A DNA stretch of 43,745 bases from positions 1-43,745 of the forward strand of contig NZ_VUNQ01000029.1 in NCBI RefSeq assembly GCF_009695605.1, in the 5' to 3' direction. This document shows, piece after piece, positions 9,025-18,526 of the stretch. Within the stretch, counting starts at the first letter, position 1; the number at the start of each line of letters is the position of its first letter. The notes below the pieces were generated by a model, which was not told where the DNA came from, did no database searches, and saw only the letters and a program-made list of their open reading frames with translations. The translations under genes were made by a program, and so were the position numbers. The DNA is from Tissierella pigra (GTDB lineage Bacteria; Bacillota; Clostridia; Tissierellales; Tissierellaceae).

Positions 9025-9185
9025 ATCCTTATATCTCTCCTTATCTTTTATTTTTGTAATTAATTAATTATAAAATTATATTATGTTATAATATATATAA
9101 TTAATTGTAAATTTAAAATATAACCATTTACATTATATATTTTTTTCACAAATTTTACAAGAACATTAATTAAAGAGGTGATAAT

Positions 9186-9959
9186 ATGGATGAAAGGGAA
9201 GAAGTTAAAAAGTTATTACTTTTAGCAACAATGGCGGGAAGAATAATGCTTAAAGCTGGAGCAGAAACCTATAGAGCAGAAGATACAATAATAAGGATTT
9301 GTAAGTCGAGAAAGGATATAAGATATGTAGATGCCTATGTAGTTCCAACTGGAATCTTTATATCTCTAGAATATAAAGGTGAATTATTATCTTATATAAA
9401 GAGAAACAAAACTATTTCCATAGACTTAAATAAAATTGATATGGTCAATGAATTTTCTCGTTCTTTTGTTAATTCTCAAATGTCTATAGATGATGGAATT
9501 AAAGAACTAAAGAGAATTAATAAAACAGATGCTTATAAATCAAAAACAAAATCTTTATTTGGCTCCTTAGGAGCAGCACTCTTTTGTGTTTTATTTGGCG
9601 GTACATTTTTAGACTTTATATCAAGTTTTATTGTCAGCTTAACTGTTTTAACTTTTATAAATAAAATTTCAAAACTTGAACTTACGTTTTTTGTCAATAA
9701 TTTATTTGGGTCTATACTGGCAAGTGGTTTATCTTTTATTACAGTCATGGTAGGATTAGGTCAAAATCTTGATAAAGTTATAATTGGTTCTATAATGTGT
9801 CTAGTTCCCGGTGTGGCAATTACAAATGCTATTCGTGATACTATGTCTGGAGAATTTTTATCTGGTTTATCTAGAGGTATGGAAGCCGTATTCTCTGCTA
9901 TTGCCATAGCTCTGGGAGTTGGAATCATTCTTAATTTTTATGCGAAAGGAGTTTTTTAA
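9186..9959 (+). CDS. ThrE-type threonine/serine exporter, larger subunit (DUF1212)
   Basis: This 257-residue protein has a soluble N-terminal half beginning MDEREEVKKLLLLATMAGRI with the family motif AGAETYRAEDTI (about 25-36), followed by four or more hydrophobic segments from about residue 120. That matches the ThrE family (PF06738), in which a soluble/membrane subunit works with a smaller membrane partner to export threonine or serine. RBS AAAGAGGTGAT precedes the ATG. The next gene begins immediately after its stop codon. Divergence from glyA (serine metabolism) is suggestive, but the substrate is not proven. Confidence 0.88.
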   Translation: MDEREEVKKLLLLATMAGRIMLKAGAETYRAEDTIIRICKSRKDIRYVDAYVVPTGIFISLEYKGELLSYIKRNKTISIDLNKIDMVNEFSRSFVNSQMSIDDGIKELKRINKTDAYKSKTKSLFGSLGAALFCVLFGGTFLDFISSFIVSLTVLTFINKISKLELTFFVNNLFGSILASGLSFITVMVGLGQNLDKVIIGSIMCLVPGVAITNAIRDTMSGEFLSGLSRGMEAVFSAIAIALGVGIILNFYAKGVF

Positions 9960-10397
9960 TTGGTAATTATAAAACAGCTAATTATATCATTTTTCTCTAC
10001 AATAGGCTTTTCCATATTATTTGGTTCTCCTACAAAGACTTTGGGATACAATGGTCTTACTGGAGCTATTGGATGGACAGTATATTTTATAACTGCAAAT
10101 ATATTCCATAGCAATGTAAGTGCTACGTTTTTAGGTGCCTTAACAGTTGGTCTATTAGGGGAGCTATTGGCAAGAAAATGTAAAAAGCCAGCAACCATAT
10201 TTATTACCTCTGGAATAATTCCATTGGTTCCTGGTGCTGGCATGTATTATACTATGCTTGCAATAATAGAAAATGACTTTACTATGGCTGCCACTAAAGG
10301 GGTAGAAACCTTCTTTGTAGCCACAGCTATAGCTGTAGGAGTAATAATTTCATCAGCATTCTCTAGGTCAATAAAGAGAGTAAAACTAAAAGACTGA
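9960..10397 (+). CDS. ThrE-type exporter, smaller membrane subunit (DUF3815)
   Basis: This 145-residue protein is almost wholly hydrophobic, with about four membrane segments and the motifs FGSPTKTLGYNGLTGAIGW and ITSGIIPLVPGAGMYY, as in ThrE_2/DUF3815 partner subunits. It starts with TTG at 9960, directly abutting the stop of the larger subunit, with AAGGAG inside that gene, so the two are translationally coupled. It ends three bases before the convergent csoR-like gene, and no terminator was found between them. Confidence 0.87.
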   Translation: MVIIKQLIISFFSTIGFSILFGSPTKTLGYNGLTGAIGWTVYFITANIFHSNVSATFLGALTVGLLGELLARKCKKPATIFITSGIIPLVPGAGMYYTMLAIIENDFTMAATKGVETFFVATAIAVGVIISSAFSRSIKRVKLKD

Positions 10398-10399
10398 GT

Positions 10400-10663
10400 T
10401 TATTTAGAATATTTAACCATTATATCAACTAATTTATCTAAGGCCTCTTCTTCGTTTACTCCTTGTAAATATCCTTTTAAACAATCTTTCATATAATTCT
10501 CTAATATTAATCCACCTACACTGTTTAAAGCTGCCCTAGCTGCAGCTATTTGGATTAATATATCACCACAAAACTTTTCTTCATTTACCATTTTTTGTAT
10601 GCCCTTTATTTGTCCTTCAACCCTTCTTAACCTTTTGATGACAGCATCCTTATCTCCCAACAA
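10400..10663 (-). CDS. CsoR/RcnR-family repressor with altered metal site
   Basis: This 87-residue all-helical protein belongs to the CsoR/RcnR/FrmR (DUF156) repressor family: RRVEGQIKGIQKMV, then FCGDILIQIAAARAAL, then ILENYMKDCLKGY. The two family cysteines are present (C32 and C61), but the histidine four residues before the second cysteine, needed for Cu(I) in copper sensors, is Tyr57. The site is therefore C-Y-C. Persulfide sensors (CstR) also keep two cysteines and lack that histidine, so a sulfur- or thiol-sensing role is possible; this is inference. The start is TTG at 10663 after AGGAG. It follows the rseC-like gene by 14 bases. Confidence 0.87.
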   Translation of the reverse strand: MLGDKDAVIKRLRRVEGQIKGIQKMVNEEKFCGDILIQIAAARAALNSVGGLILENYMKDCLKGYLQGVNEEEALDKLVDIMVKYSK

Positions 10664-10677
10664 TTACACTCCTTTAA

Positions 10678-11100
10678 TTAAATAATCCTTGTCATTTTTA
10701 TAATATTTTCCTCTTTTTTGCCAACCTTTTTATCTATAAATTTGACTACTAAATAACCAAAAGCTAAAAATATCAAACCTATAAAAAAACTTAATGGTTC
10801 ATAACTAGATATAGACATATTCTTTAAAATCTTCATGCTCAATGATATTCCTATAATAAGAAATGCAAATGGAATCATATATATAATCATAGTATATTTC
10901 AATATATTTTTTGTTTCTCCCTGTATCTCTACAAAGTCTCCTACCTCAGCATTTATATTATTAGGTAAAATCACTACATGACTTGGAACATTACATCCAC
11001 CACCACAGCCTTTACAATTTTCTCCACAGCCTGAAATTCTTCTGACTTCTACTTCTGCTTCTCCATTTAACACCTTTCTTACTAATCCAACTTGATCCAT
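10678..11100 (-). CDS. RseC/SoxR-reducing family membrane protein
   Basis: This 140-residue protein has an N-terminal soluble part with four cysteines (C25, C29, C32 and C36, in CGENCKGCGGGC), a small beta domain (GDFVEIQ), and two membrane helices (about 68-88 and 103-121). That is the layout of the SoxR_red/RseC family (PF04246), some of whose members help reduce [2Fe-2S] SoxR or are found with Rnf complexes. No Rnf genes occur in this window, so the partner is unknown. The pairing with the thiol-containing CsoR-like repressor hints at a redox or sulfur theme. Confidence 0.83.
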   Translation of the reverse strand: MDQVGLVRKVLNGEAEVEVRRISGCGENCKGCGGGCNVPSHVVILPNNINAEVGDFVEIQGETKNILKYTMIIYMIPFAFLIIGISLSMKILKNMSISSYEPLSFFIGLIFLAFGYLVVKFIDKKVGKKEENIIKMTRII

Positions 11101-11148
11101 ATCTACACCTCCATACTCCTATATTATATCATAGTAGAATATGAAATG

Positions 11149-12936
11149 TTATATATTCTGATTCTTAGTAGTTTGAATATGAACCTCTTGAAGTTGCTTA
11201 TGAGAAACTACAGTAGGTGCATTAGTCATTAAACAAGTAGCTGATTGAGTCTTAGGAAATGCTACAACATCTCGAATATTAGATGTATTTGATAAAAGCA
11301 TAATAAGCCTATCAAAACCATAAGCAATGCCTCCATGGGGTGGAGTACCATATTTAAATGCTTCTAATAAGAATCCAAACTTATCCCAAGCCTCTTCTTC
11401 TGTAAATCCTAAGGCACTAAACATTTTCTTTTGTAAAGTAGAATTATTAATTCTAATACTTCCACCACCCATTTCATCTCCATTAATAACTATATCATAA
11501 GCTTTAGCCCTTACTTTTTCAGGATGAGATTCTAAAAGTTCTATATCTTCCTCCATTGGGTGAGTAAAAGGATGATGTTTAGCCACATATCTATTTTCTT
11601 CTTCATCAAATTCAAATAGTGGGAACTCTGTAACCCAGACTAATTTCATATCATTAGGATCAATTATATTTAGTCTTTTTGCCACTTCGTTTCTCAAATT
11701 ACCTAAACTATCAAATACAATTGATTTTTTGTCTGCTACAAAGAGAATTAAATCTCCTTTTTCCCCTTCCATTCTTTCTATAATGTTTGTGAACTCTTCT
11801 TCACTAAAGAACTTAGCAATAGGAGAAGTCACTCCTTCTTCAGTTATTTTAATCCATGCTAATCCTTTTGCACCGTAGGTTTTTGCATAGTCTTCTAAAG
11901 CAGTTATATCCTTCCTTGTAAACTTATCTCCATATCCTTTTACATTGATTCCTCTTACAGCACCGTTGTTTTCAATGGCTCCACTAAATACTTTAAATCC
12001 ACAGTTCTTTACTAAGTCGGAAATATCCTTTAACTCAAATCCAAATCTTAAATCTGGCTTATCAACTCCATATCTTTCCATGGCTTCATTATAAGTTATT
12101 CTCTTAATAGGAAGATCTATTTCCACACCTTTTAATTCTTTGAATAATCTATATAACAATTGTTCATTTATAGAAATAATATCTTCTATATCTACAAAAG
12201 ACATTTCAATATCTATTTGAGTAAATTCTGGTTGTCTATTGGCTCTTAAATCTTCGTCTCTAAAACATTTAACTATTTGGAAATATCTATCCATTCCTGC
12301 AACCATCAGAAGCTGTTTCATTAACTGTGGAGATTGAGGAAGTGCATAGAATTCTCCAGGATTTACCCTACTAGGCACTAAATAATCTCTTGCTCCTTCA
12401 GGCGTTGGCTTTGTAAGCATAGGTGTTTCTATTTCAATAAAGCTATTTTCATCTAAGAAGTCCCTTACTACTTTGGCTGTTTTAGCTCTTAGTTTTAATC
12501 TTTCCTGCATAGATGGTTTTCTTAAATCTAAATATCTATATTTTAGTCTCATAGATTCAGACACATTGTCGTCATCTTTAATATATATAGGTGTAGTTTC
12601 AGATTCATCTAGGATTTTAAGTTCATCTACTAAAACTTCCACTTCGCCAGTAGGTATTTCTTTATTAATGCTTTGTCTGATTCTTACTTTTCCTTTAATT
12701 GCTAATACGAATTCTGATCTGATTTTTTCAGCTTTATTAAATACTTCACTAGACACAGTATTATCAAATACAATTTGAGCAATTCCTGTAGTATCTCTTA
12801 AATCCATAAATATAATTGAACCTAAATTTCTTTCTCTTTGAACCCATCCCATTAACACTACTTCTTTACCGTCATGTTCTGGTCTTAGTTCTCCACACAT
12901 AATGGTTCTTCTTAAATTTCCCATTTTTTCTCCCAT
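11149..12936 (-). CDS. aspS: Aspartyl-tRNA synthetase
   Basis: AspRS charges tRNA-Asp with aspartate. The 595-residue protein has the N-terminal OB-fold anticodon-binding domain (VLMGWVQRERNLGSIIFMDLRD), the class II motif 2 (FRDEDLRANRQPEFTQID), a bacterial GAD-type insertion domain in the middle, and motif 3 near the end (GIAYGFDRLIMLL). The ATG at 12936 has GAGGAGG seven bases upstream. A T-box leader with an Asp specifier precedes it, so it responds to uncharged tRNA-Asp. The cognate tRNA-Asp gene is in the cluster at the right of this window. Confidence 0.97.
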   Translation of the reverse strand: MGEKMGNLRRTIMCGELRPEHDGKEVVLMGWVQRERNLGSIIFMDLRDTTGIAQIVFDNTVSSEVFNKAEKIRSEFVLAIKGKVRIRQSINKEIPTGEVEVLVDELKILDESETTPIYIKDDDNVSESMRLKYRYLDLRKPSMQERLKLRAKTAKVVRDFLDENSFIEIETPMLTKPTPEGARDYLVPSRVNPGEFYALPQSPQLMKQLLMVAGMDRYFQIVKCFRDEDLRANRQPEFTQIDIEMSFVDIEDIISINEQLLYRLFKELKGVEIDLPIKRITYNEAMERYGVDKPDLRFGFELKDISDLVKNCGFKVFSGAIENNGAVRGINVKGYGDKFTRKDITALEDYAKTYGAKGLAWIKITEEGVTSPIAKFFSEEEFTNIIERMEGEKGDLILFVADKKSIVFDSLGNLRNEVAKRLNIIDPNDMKLVWVTEFPLFEFDEEENRYVAKHHPFTHPMEEDIELLESHPEKVRAKAYDIVINGDEMGGGSIRINNSTLQKKMFSALGFTEEEAWDKFGFLLEAFKYGTPPHGGIAYGFDRLIMLLSNTSNIRDVVAFPKTQSATCLMTNAPTVVSHKQLQEVHIQTTKNQNI

Positions 12937-12961
12937 ATTATAACCTCCTCAAAAAAATATA

Positions 12962-13188
12962 AACCTCTCATCTCTGATATTCAGGGACGAGAGGTTATCT
13001 CGCGGTACCACCCTAATTAGGTTTTCCTCACTCGAAATTTTAACGCATTTCTGCGAATTAATCCTTACAGATTACTTACTCAAAGGTGTCTTCATTAAAT
13101 ATTAGTATCGGTTTTCACCTTCTACCGACTCTCTATAACTAAGAAATTTAATTACTCTTCCTTATCTTTGTAATAATTATATTTATTT
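12962..13188 (-). promoter_or_regulatory. T-box leader of aspS, Asp (GAC) specifier
   Basis: The T-box core AGGGTGGTACCGCG (13001-13014, minus strand) binds the uncharged tRNA 3' end. Stem I begins near GAGAGTCGGTAG and contains AATGAAGACACCTTTGAG, in which GAC is the specifier codon, six bases before the conserved GAG. The terminator hairpin uses arms AACCTCTC (12962-12969) and GAGAGGTT (12989-12996) followed by a T run. Uncharged tRNA-Asp is expected to stabilise the antiterminator and switch aspS on. Confidence 0.95.
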
Positions 13189-13194
13189 TCATTA

Positions 13195-13223
13195 ATTATA
13201 GACCAAAAAATAATTAGTGTCAA
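13195..13223 (-). promoter_or_regulatory. Sigma-A promoter for the aspS leader
   Basis: On the minus strand TTGACA (13218-13223) and TATAAT (13195-13200) are both perfect consensus hexamers with a 17-bp spacer, just upstream of the T-box. Confidence 0.9.
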
Positions 13224-13237
13224 GAACTATTATAGTT

Positions 13238-13624
13238 TTAATCTAAAGTGGTAATAAATTCTTTATCATCACAGCTTATATGGTTTGCCAACCAATCTAT
13301 GATTAGAACTTTCAATTCATTTAGATTCTCCTCAGAACTGTTTTCTATGGTCTTTTGATATATCCTATATATCTCTTCTATGAAATGATTATGTTTTTTT
13401 CTATGATTAAGAAATCCTTTATATGAGTTTTCCAGCATTAACATTTCTTCCTCATAAAAGTGATTATTTGCATAATTCATTAAAAATATAAATATTTTTT
13501 CAACAGTTTCTATATCAGATTCAGGTCCTAAATCAAAAATCTCTTTTGCCTTGTCAAAAATACTTTTATGCTGCTCATCAATTGTATCTATTCCCGTTTC
13601 AAGATCTTCAGTCCACCATAACAT
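13238..13624 (-). CDS. Bacteriohemerythrin
   Basis: This 128-residue four-helix protein has the full di-iron ligand set of hemerythrins: H19 (DEQH), H55 and E59 (HFYEE), H74 and H78 (HRKKH), H115 and D120. Such proteins bind O2 reversibly at a non-heme di-iron centre and in anaerobes are thought to store, sense or scavenge oxygen. It stands alone with no fused signalling domain. It lies 18 bases downstream of hemZ, so the two are probably cotranscribed, an oxygen/iron-related pair. Confidence 0.92.
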   Translation of the reverse strand: MLWWTEDLETGIDTIDEQHKSIFDKAKEIFDLGPESDIETVEKIFIFLMNYANNHFYEEEMLMLENSYKGFLNHRKKHNHFIEEIYRIYQKTIENSSEENLNELKVLIIDWLANHISCDDKEFITTLD

Positions 13625-13641
13625 AAAGTCATCCCCTTTTA

Positions 13642-15120
13642 TTAGTGATTTTCTAATATCTTTCTTTTATTTTCAATTAATTCATCAATTCTATTTAAAT
13701 ATTCCTTTAAATCTTTAAAATTTGGAACTCTCTCTATTCTATTTTCCTGTGGAAAATAAATCTTGGATACTGAACCCATACCTGCTGCCATTATAGTTTC
13801 TTTTTCTTCCATCATCATAATATTATATATGCAATCCATTTCTGGTTTACAATATCCTATATTTTCAAAGTTTCCTAATATTTGCTTCTGTCTATAAAGA
13901 TAATAGGGTACTAGTCCCATTTTATCTGAAGCTTTTATGGTTTTATTTAACATCTCACTTAAAACATGCTGAGTTTCTATTGAATACTTATCCATAGTAT
14001 CCTTAAACTTAGAACCTCTTTTTACTGAAAGAGTATGTATAGTAAGATTTTCTGGATCTAGCTCTTGAACTTCTTCTAATGTATGTTTCACTTCTCTAAC
14101 TCCTTCGCCTGGCAACCCTATAATTAAGTCCATATTTATTATATTAAATCCGATTTCTTTTGCCAAGTTAAAAGTCTTTATAATATCATATGAATTATGA
14201 TGTCTTCCTATAAGTTTTAATGTATTATCGTTCATGGTTTGAGGATTTATACTTATTCTACCAATATTATTTTTATTTAACATTTCCAAATACTCTTTAG
14301 TTATAGTATCAGGTCTACCTGCTTCCACAGTAATTTCCCTTATATTTTTCTCTCCAAATTCATTATATATAAATTGAATAATTCTTTCAAGTTCCATTGG
14401 GAAAATTGCCGTTGGTGTGCCGCCACCTATATATACTGTATTTATCTTTTTACCTTCCATTATGTTTTTTATACTCTTGATTTCATCCATTAGTTTTATG
14501 ATATATTCTTCAATATAGTCTCTATATTTATCTATTGGTAATGCTGGAAAAGAACAGTATAAACATCGAGTAGGACAAAAAGGTATACTAACATAAAGAC
14601 TATATCTATCTTTATCTAAAGGATAGATATAGCTTCTTTGTCTTTTTCCAATATCCAATGTAAGTTTAGCTTTCTTAATGTCTAGCTTATATTCCTTTGT
14701 CAATGTTTTTATTATTATATCTTCATCTATATTTTTATCTAATAGATCATGAATAATTTTTATTGGTCTTATTCCAGTTAAAATACCCCAAGGAGTTTCA
14801 TTCTCAGATATATTTATTAATGTATTATATAAGGATTTTTTAATTCCAATTCTTATATATTTATCTAAAGTATCTCTATATATTTCTATTAGATTAATAT
14901 CTTCAATTGATTGATTGGCTAAAATATTATCTATATATAATTTTGTTATGGCTTTTATCTCTTTATTGCTTTCATATAGTTCACTGATTATAAAGATTCC
15001 TTCACCTAAGTATTCTTCTTTATCTTCAATAAACTGTATTTCTTCTTTGGGAAAAAACACTTTAGTTAGTTCAGTTAATTCATACTTAACTTTATGACCC
15101 ACTAGTAATACTTTTATCAT
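13642..15120 (-). CDS. hemZ: HemZ-like oxygen-independent coproporphyrinogen oxidase-type radical SAM protein
   Basis: This 492-residue radical SAM protein has C182-x3-C186-x2-C189 in IPFCPTRCLYCSFPAL, the SAM-binding GGGTP motif and VEAGRPD, characteristic of HemN/HemZ-type enzymes. An N-terminal extension of about 175 residues before the cluster and the YPLDKDRYSLYVSIPFC junction fit the clostridial HemZ family better than HemN. No other heme-synthesis genes occur in the window, so whether it decarboxylates coproporphyrinogen or acts as a heme chaperone or other reductase is not shown. The start is ATG at 15120; it lies 26 bases after the metallo-hydrolase. Confidence 0.87.
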   Translation of the reverse strand: MIKVLLVGHKVKYELTELTKVFFPKEEIQFIEDKEEYLGEGIFIISELYESNKEIKAITKLYIDNILANQSIEDINLIEIYRDTLDKYIRIGIKKSLYNTLINISENETPWGILTGIRPIKIIHDLLDKNIDEDIIIKTLTKEYKLDIKKAKLTLDIGKRQRSYIYPLDKDRYSLYVSIPFCPTRCLYCSFPALPIDKYRDYIEEYIIKLMDEIKSIKNIMEGKKINTVYIGGGTPTAIFPMELERIIQFIYNEFGEKNIREITVEAGRPDTITKEYLEMLNKNNIGRISINPQTMNDNTLKLIGRHHNSYDIIKTFNLAKEIGFNIINMDLIIGLPGEGVREVKHTLEEVQELDPENLTIHTLSVKRGSKFKDTMDKYSIETQHVLSEMLNKTIKASDKMGLVPYYLYRQKQILGNFENIGYCKPEMDCIYNIMMMEEKETIMAAGMGSVSKIYFPQENRIERVPNFKDLKEYLNRIDELIENKRKILENH

Positions 15121-15146
15121 TCAATCACCTTATTTAATAGAGTATA

Positions 15147-15776
15147 TTAACGTAAAAAAGGATTGGATACTCTTTCCTTACCTATGGTAGATGGAGTTCC
15201 ATGTCCTGGAAATACTTGAATTTCATCTGGATAAATCATTAACTTCTCTTTTATTGATTTGATTATGGATTCATAGTTCCCCCCAAATAAATCTGTTCTG
15301 CCAATAGAACCTGCGAATAATGTATCTCCAGTAATTATATTTTCTCCTATTTTTATACAAATACATCCCTCAGTATGGCCAGGAGTATGAATTACTTCTG
15401 CCTTTAAATCTCCAAATTCTATAATATCTCCATCTTTAAGCAATACATCTGGTTCAATTTCCACAGTCCCCATTGCCATTGATGTGGAAAGATTCTTATT
15501 CCCGTCTATTAACATTTCCCTATCGTCTTCATGTATCATAATTGTAGCTTCAAGGGCTTCCTTTAACTCCTTCACTCCTCCTATATGATCTCCGTGACCA
15601 TGGGTGAGGATAATATGCTTTATACTCAAATCATTTCTTTTTATATATTCAACTAAATCGTCTGCATCTCCTCCAGGGTCTACTATTATTCCCTCTTTAG
15701 TAGTTTTAGAATATATGATATAACAGTTAGCAGCGTATACTCCTGCTGGTACTCTAGTTATTTCCAACTTAATCAC
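15147..15776 (-). CDS. MBL-fold metallo-hydrolase (glyoxalase II-like)
   Basis: This 209-residue protein has the metallo-beta-lactamase metal motif H59-x-H61-x-D63-H64 in LTHGHGDHIGG, a later metal histidine in HTPGHTEGCICI, D in ITGDTLFAGSIGR, and the final H in FPGHGTPS. It resembles the YcbL/YqgX group of small hydroxyacylglutathione hydrolase-like enzymes; the physiological substrate is uncertain. It begins two bases before the end of dtd, so it is in the relA-dtd operon. Confidence 0.93.
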   Translation of the reverse strand: MIKLEITRVPAGVYAANCYIIYSKTTKEGIIVDPGGDADDLVEYIKRNDLSIKHIILTHGHGDHIGGVKELKEALEATIMIHEDDREMLIDGNKNLSTSMAMGTVEIEPDVLLKDGDIIEFGDLKAEVIHTPGHTEGCICIKIGENIITGDTLFAGSIGRTDLFGGNYESIIKSIKEKLMIYPDEIQVFPGHGTPSTIGKERVSNPFLR

Positions 15777-15778
15777 TC

Positions 15779-16228
15779 CTAAAATGTTTTTTTGCTATCT
15801 AATAAAATTGTTACAGGTCCATCATTTATAAGACTTACCTTCATATCTGCTCCAAATATACCTTTTTCAGTTTTTACTCCATTATCTATGGCTTTTTGAA
15901 TAAATTCTAAGTAATATTTTTCTGCTATATCTGGATGAGCAGAATCTATAAAGCTAGGTCTTTTTCCTTTTCTCACATCACCATAGAGGGTAAATTGTGA
16001 CACTACTAATAATTCTCCTCCTATATCTAATAATGATAAGTTCATCTTATTATTTTCATCTTCAAATATGCGAAGACCCAATACCTTATCTATCATATAA
16101 TCTAAATCCTTAGAATCATCTCCTTCTCCTATACCAAGTAATACGAGCAAACCCTTATCTATACTTCCCACAATTTCTCCATCTACTTTAACTGATGCTT
16201 CTGAAACTCTTTGTACTACTATTCTCAT
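15779..16228 (-). CDS. dtd: D-aminoacyl-tRNA deacylase
   Basis: Dtd hydrolyses D-aminoacyl-tRNAs (and glycine mischarged on tRNA-Ala), removing wrongly charged tRNAs before they reach the ribosome. The 149-residue protein shows the canonical [13 protein letters not shown] start, the SQFTLYGD motif at about 77-84 and the NDGPVT motif with the chirality-checking Gly-Pro. It sits 14 bases after relA, the usual clostridial and bacillar arrangement. Confidence 0.97.
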   Translation of the reverse strand: MRIVVQRVSEASVKVDGEIVGSIDKGLLVLLGIGEGDDSKDLDYMIDKVLGLRIFEDENNKMNLSLLDIGGELLVVSQFTLYGDVRKGKRPSFIDSAHPDIAEKYYLEFIQKAIDNGVKTEKGIFGADMKVSLINDGPVTILLDSKKTF

Positions 16229-16242
16229 GTCTCTCCCTCTTT

Positions 16243-18405
16243 CTAAGCTGTAACTCTATATACATCTATTATATTTCTTATTTTCTTTATCTTTTTCATT
16301 AAATCCTTTAGTTCCTCAATATTTCTAATTTCGAGAGTCAGATTTATAAATACTATTTTATCCTTTGATGTTCTAGCGTTTAAAGATAAAACTCCCAAAT
16401 CAGAATCCGTTATTTTCTGAGTAACTTCAGCTAAAAGCCCTGCCCTATCTGATGCTTTTATCTGAATTTCAGCTGGATAAGATGCTTTCTTTTGGAAGTT
16501 CCACTCAACCTCAATAAACCTTTCAGTCTCATCTGATGTTGTTATATTGGGGCAATCGGTTCTATGAACAGAAACACCTCTACCTCTAGTTATATATCCT
16601 ACTACTTCATCTCCTGGCACTGGATTACAGCATTTAGAAAATCTTACTTTAATATTATCTAATCCTTTTACTTTAATACCTTGAGTATGTTTTTGAGCAT
16701 TACTTTGAGTAGGCTGCTGTATCTTACTTTCTACAAATGCTTTCTCATCTTCTACTTTATAGTATTCATTATATTGGATTTTAAGCTTTGAAATAACCTG
16801 ATTTAAAGTTATACTACCATATCCAACAGCAGCGTATAAATCATCTATTGAGTTTATACTTACCTTAGATGCAATATTTTTTATCCATTCATCTTTTAGT
16901 ATTTCTGATGATTTATAACCTAATCTTTTAACCTCTTTTTCTAAAGCTTCTTTTCCTCTTATTATATTAAAGTCTTTTTCTTTAGCTTTAAACCATTGCC
17001 TAATTTTAGTTTTTGCTTGGGTACTTTTTACTATCTTAATCCAATCTCTACTAGGCCCATTACTATTAGGCGATGTAATAACTTCTACTATATTTCCATT
17101 TTTCAATTTATAATTTAAAGGAACAATCCTTCCATCTACTTTTGCTCCTACACATTTATTACCTACTTCAGTGTGAACTCTATAGGCAAAATCTATAGGA
17201 GTAGAGCCGTCTGGAAGGTTTATTACATCTCCTTTCGGAGTAAATATAAAAACCTCATCTGTAAAGAAATCGATTTTCAATGTTTCCATAAAATCTGTAG
17301 GATCATTTAAATCAGATTGCCACTCCATTAATTGTCTTAGCCATGTTAGTTTATCATCAAAGCTATCTGATTTATTTATTCCTTCTTTATATTTCCAGTG
17401 AGCAGCTATACCATATTCTGCTGTTCTGTGCATTTCCCAAGTACGAATTTGCACTTCAAATATTTCTCCCTTTAGACCAATTACTGTAGTATGAATTGAT
17501 TGATACATATTTGGCTTAGGCATGGCAATATAGTCTTTAAATCTTCCTGGAAGCGGTTTCCATAGACTGTGTACTATACCTAAAACTTCATAACAATCTT
17601 TCATATCATCTACTATGATTCTTATGGCTGTTAAATCGAATATCTGCTCAAAAGCTTTACCTTGATGAACCATTTTTTTATATATACTATAAAAGTTCTT
17701 TGGTCTTCCGCTAATATCATATCTTATTTTAACTTCATCTAATTTTTTACTTAGGGTTTCTACAATTATTTTTACATAGGCTTCTCTTTCTTGTCTTCGC
17801 TTTGAAACTCTGTCAACTAAATCATAATAATTTTCAGGGTCCAGATATCTAAGTGATAAATCCTCTAATTCCCATTTTATCTTTGAAATTCCTAATCTAT
17901 GAGCCAATGGTGCATAGATTTCCAATGTTTCTAAAGCTTTTTCTTTTCTTTTCTCATCTCTCATATATTCTAAGGTTCTCATATTGTGAAGTCTATCTGC
18001 TAATTTAACTATAATAACTCGAATGTCCTTTGCCATGGCTAAAACCATTTTTCTCAAATTTTCAGCCTGACTCTCTTGCTTAGTCTTATAATTAAGTTTT
18101 TTTAGCTTTGTAACACCTTCTACTAAGTCAGCTATTTCTATACCAAATTCTTCAGCTACAACTTCATATGACCTATCAGTATCCTCTATAACGTCATGAA
18201 GCAGACCTGCTATTATTGTATCTGTATCCATATTTAAATCTGCCAGTATTACTGCCACATTGAAAGGATGTATAAAAAAGTTCTCACCTGAATTTCTTAC
18301 CTGCCCTTCATGGGCAGATTGTGCAAAGTTATAAGCCTTAACTATAAGGCTTAAATCAGCCTGTGGATTATACTGTTCAATTTTTAAGAGTAAGTTTTCT
18401 AACAT
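16243..18405 (-). CDS. relA: (p)ppGpp synthetase/hydrolase RelA/SpoT
   Basis: This bifunctional stringent-response enzyme makes and degrades (p)ppGpp. The 720-residue protein has, in order, an HD hydrolase domain ([12 protein letters not shown]70-D71), the synthetase domain ([11 protein letters not shown], then [15 protein letters not shown]), a TGS domain ([29 protein letters not shown]), a zinc-finger/helical stretch ([24 protein letters not shown]) and a C-terminal ACT domain. Both catalytic halves look intact. I place the start at the ATG at 18405, with AAGGTG six bases upstream; a GTG three codons earlier is part of that ribosome site. Confidence 0.97.
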   Translation of the reverse strand: MLENLLLKIEQYNPQADLSLIVKAYNFAQSAHEGQVRNSGENFFIHPFNVAVILADLNMDTDTIIAGLLHDVIEDTDRSYEVVAEEFGIEIADLVEGVTKLKKLNYKTKQESQAENLRKMVLAMAKDIRVIIVKLADRLHNMRTLEYMRDEKRKEKALETLEIYAPLAHRLGISKIKWELEDLSLRYLDPENYYDLVDRVSKRRQEREAYVKIIVETLSKKLDEVKIRYDISGRPKNFYSIYKKMVHQGKAFEQIFDLTAIRIIVDDMKDCYEVLGIVHSLWKPLPGRFKDYIAMPKPNMYQSIHTTVIGLKGEIFEVQIRTWEMHRTAEYGIAAHWKYKEGINKSDSFDDKLTWLRQLMEWQSDLNDPTDFMETLKIDFFTDEVFIFTPKGDVINLPDGSTPIDFAYRVHTEVGNKCVGAKVDGRIVPLNYKLKNGNIVEVITSPNSNGPSRDWIKIVKSTQAKTKIRQWFKAKEKDFNIIRGKEALEKEVKRLGYKSSEILKDEWIKNIASKVSINSIDDLYAAVGYGSITLNQVISKLKIQYNEYYKVEDEKAFVESKIQQPTQSNAQKHTQGIKVKGLDNIKVRFSKCCNPVPGDEVVGYITRGRGVSVHRTDCPNITTSDETERFIEVEWNFQKKASYPAEIQIKASDRAGLLAEVTQKITDSDLGVLSLNARTSKDKIVFINLTLEIRNIEELKDLMKKIKKIRNIIDVYRVTA

Positions 18406-18526
18406 TAGATTCACCTTCTTTACGTAAAATGAATTTTTACAACAATATTAAAGTTTAATTACTTATAATTACCCAGTTTTTAGGGATTATATTTGTTTTA
18501 ATCATTATTTTAATATAAATAAATTA

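Noticed and set aside
9956-10243. Minus-strand ORF opposite the smaller ThrE subunit
   Set aside because: The plus-strand reading has clear membrane-protein motifs and translational coupling; the opposite frame has none.
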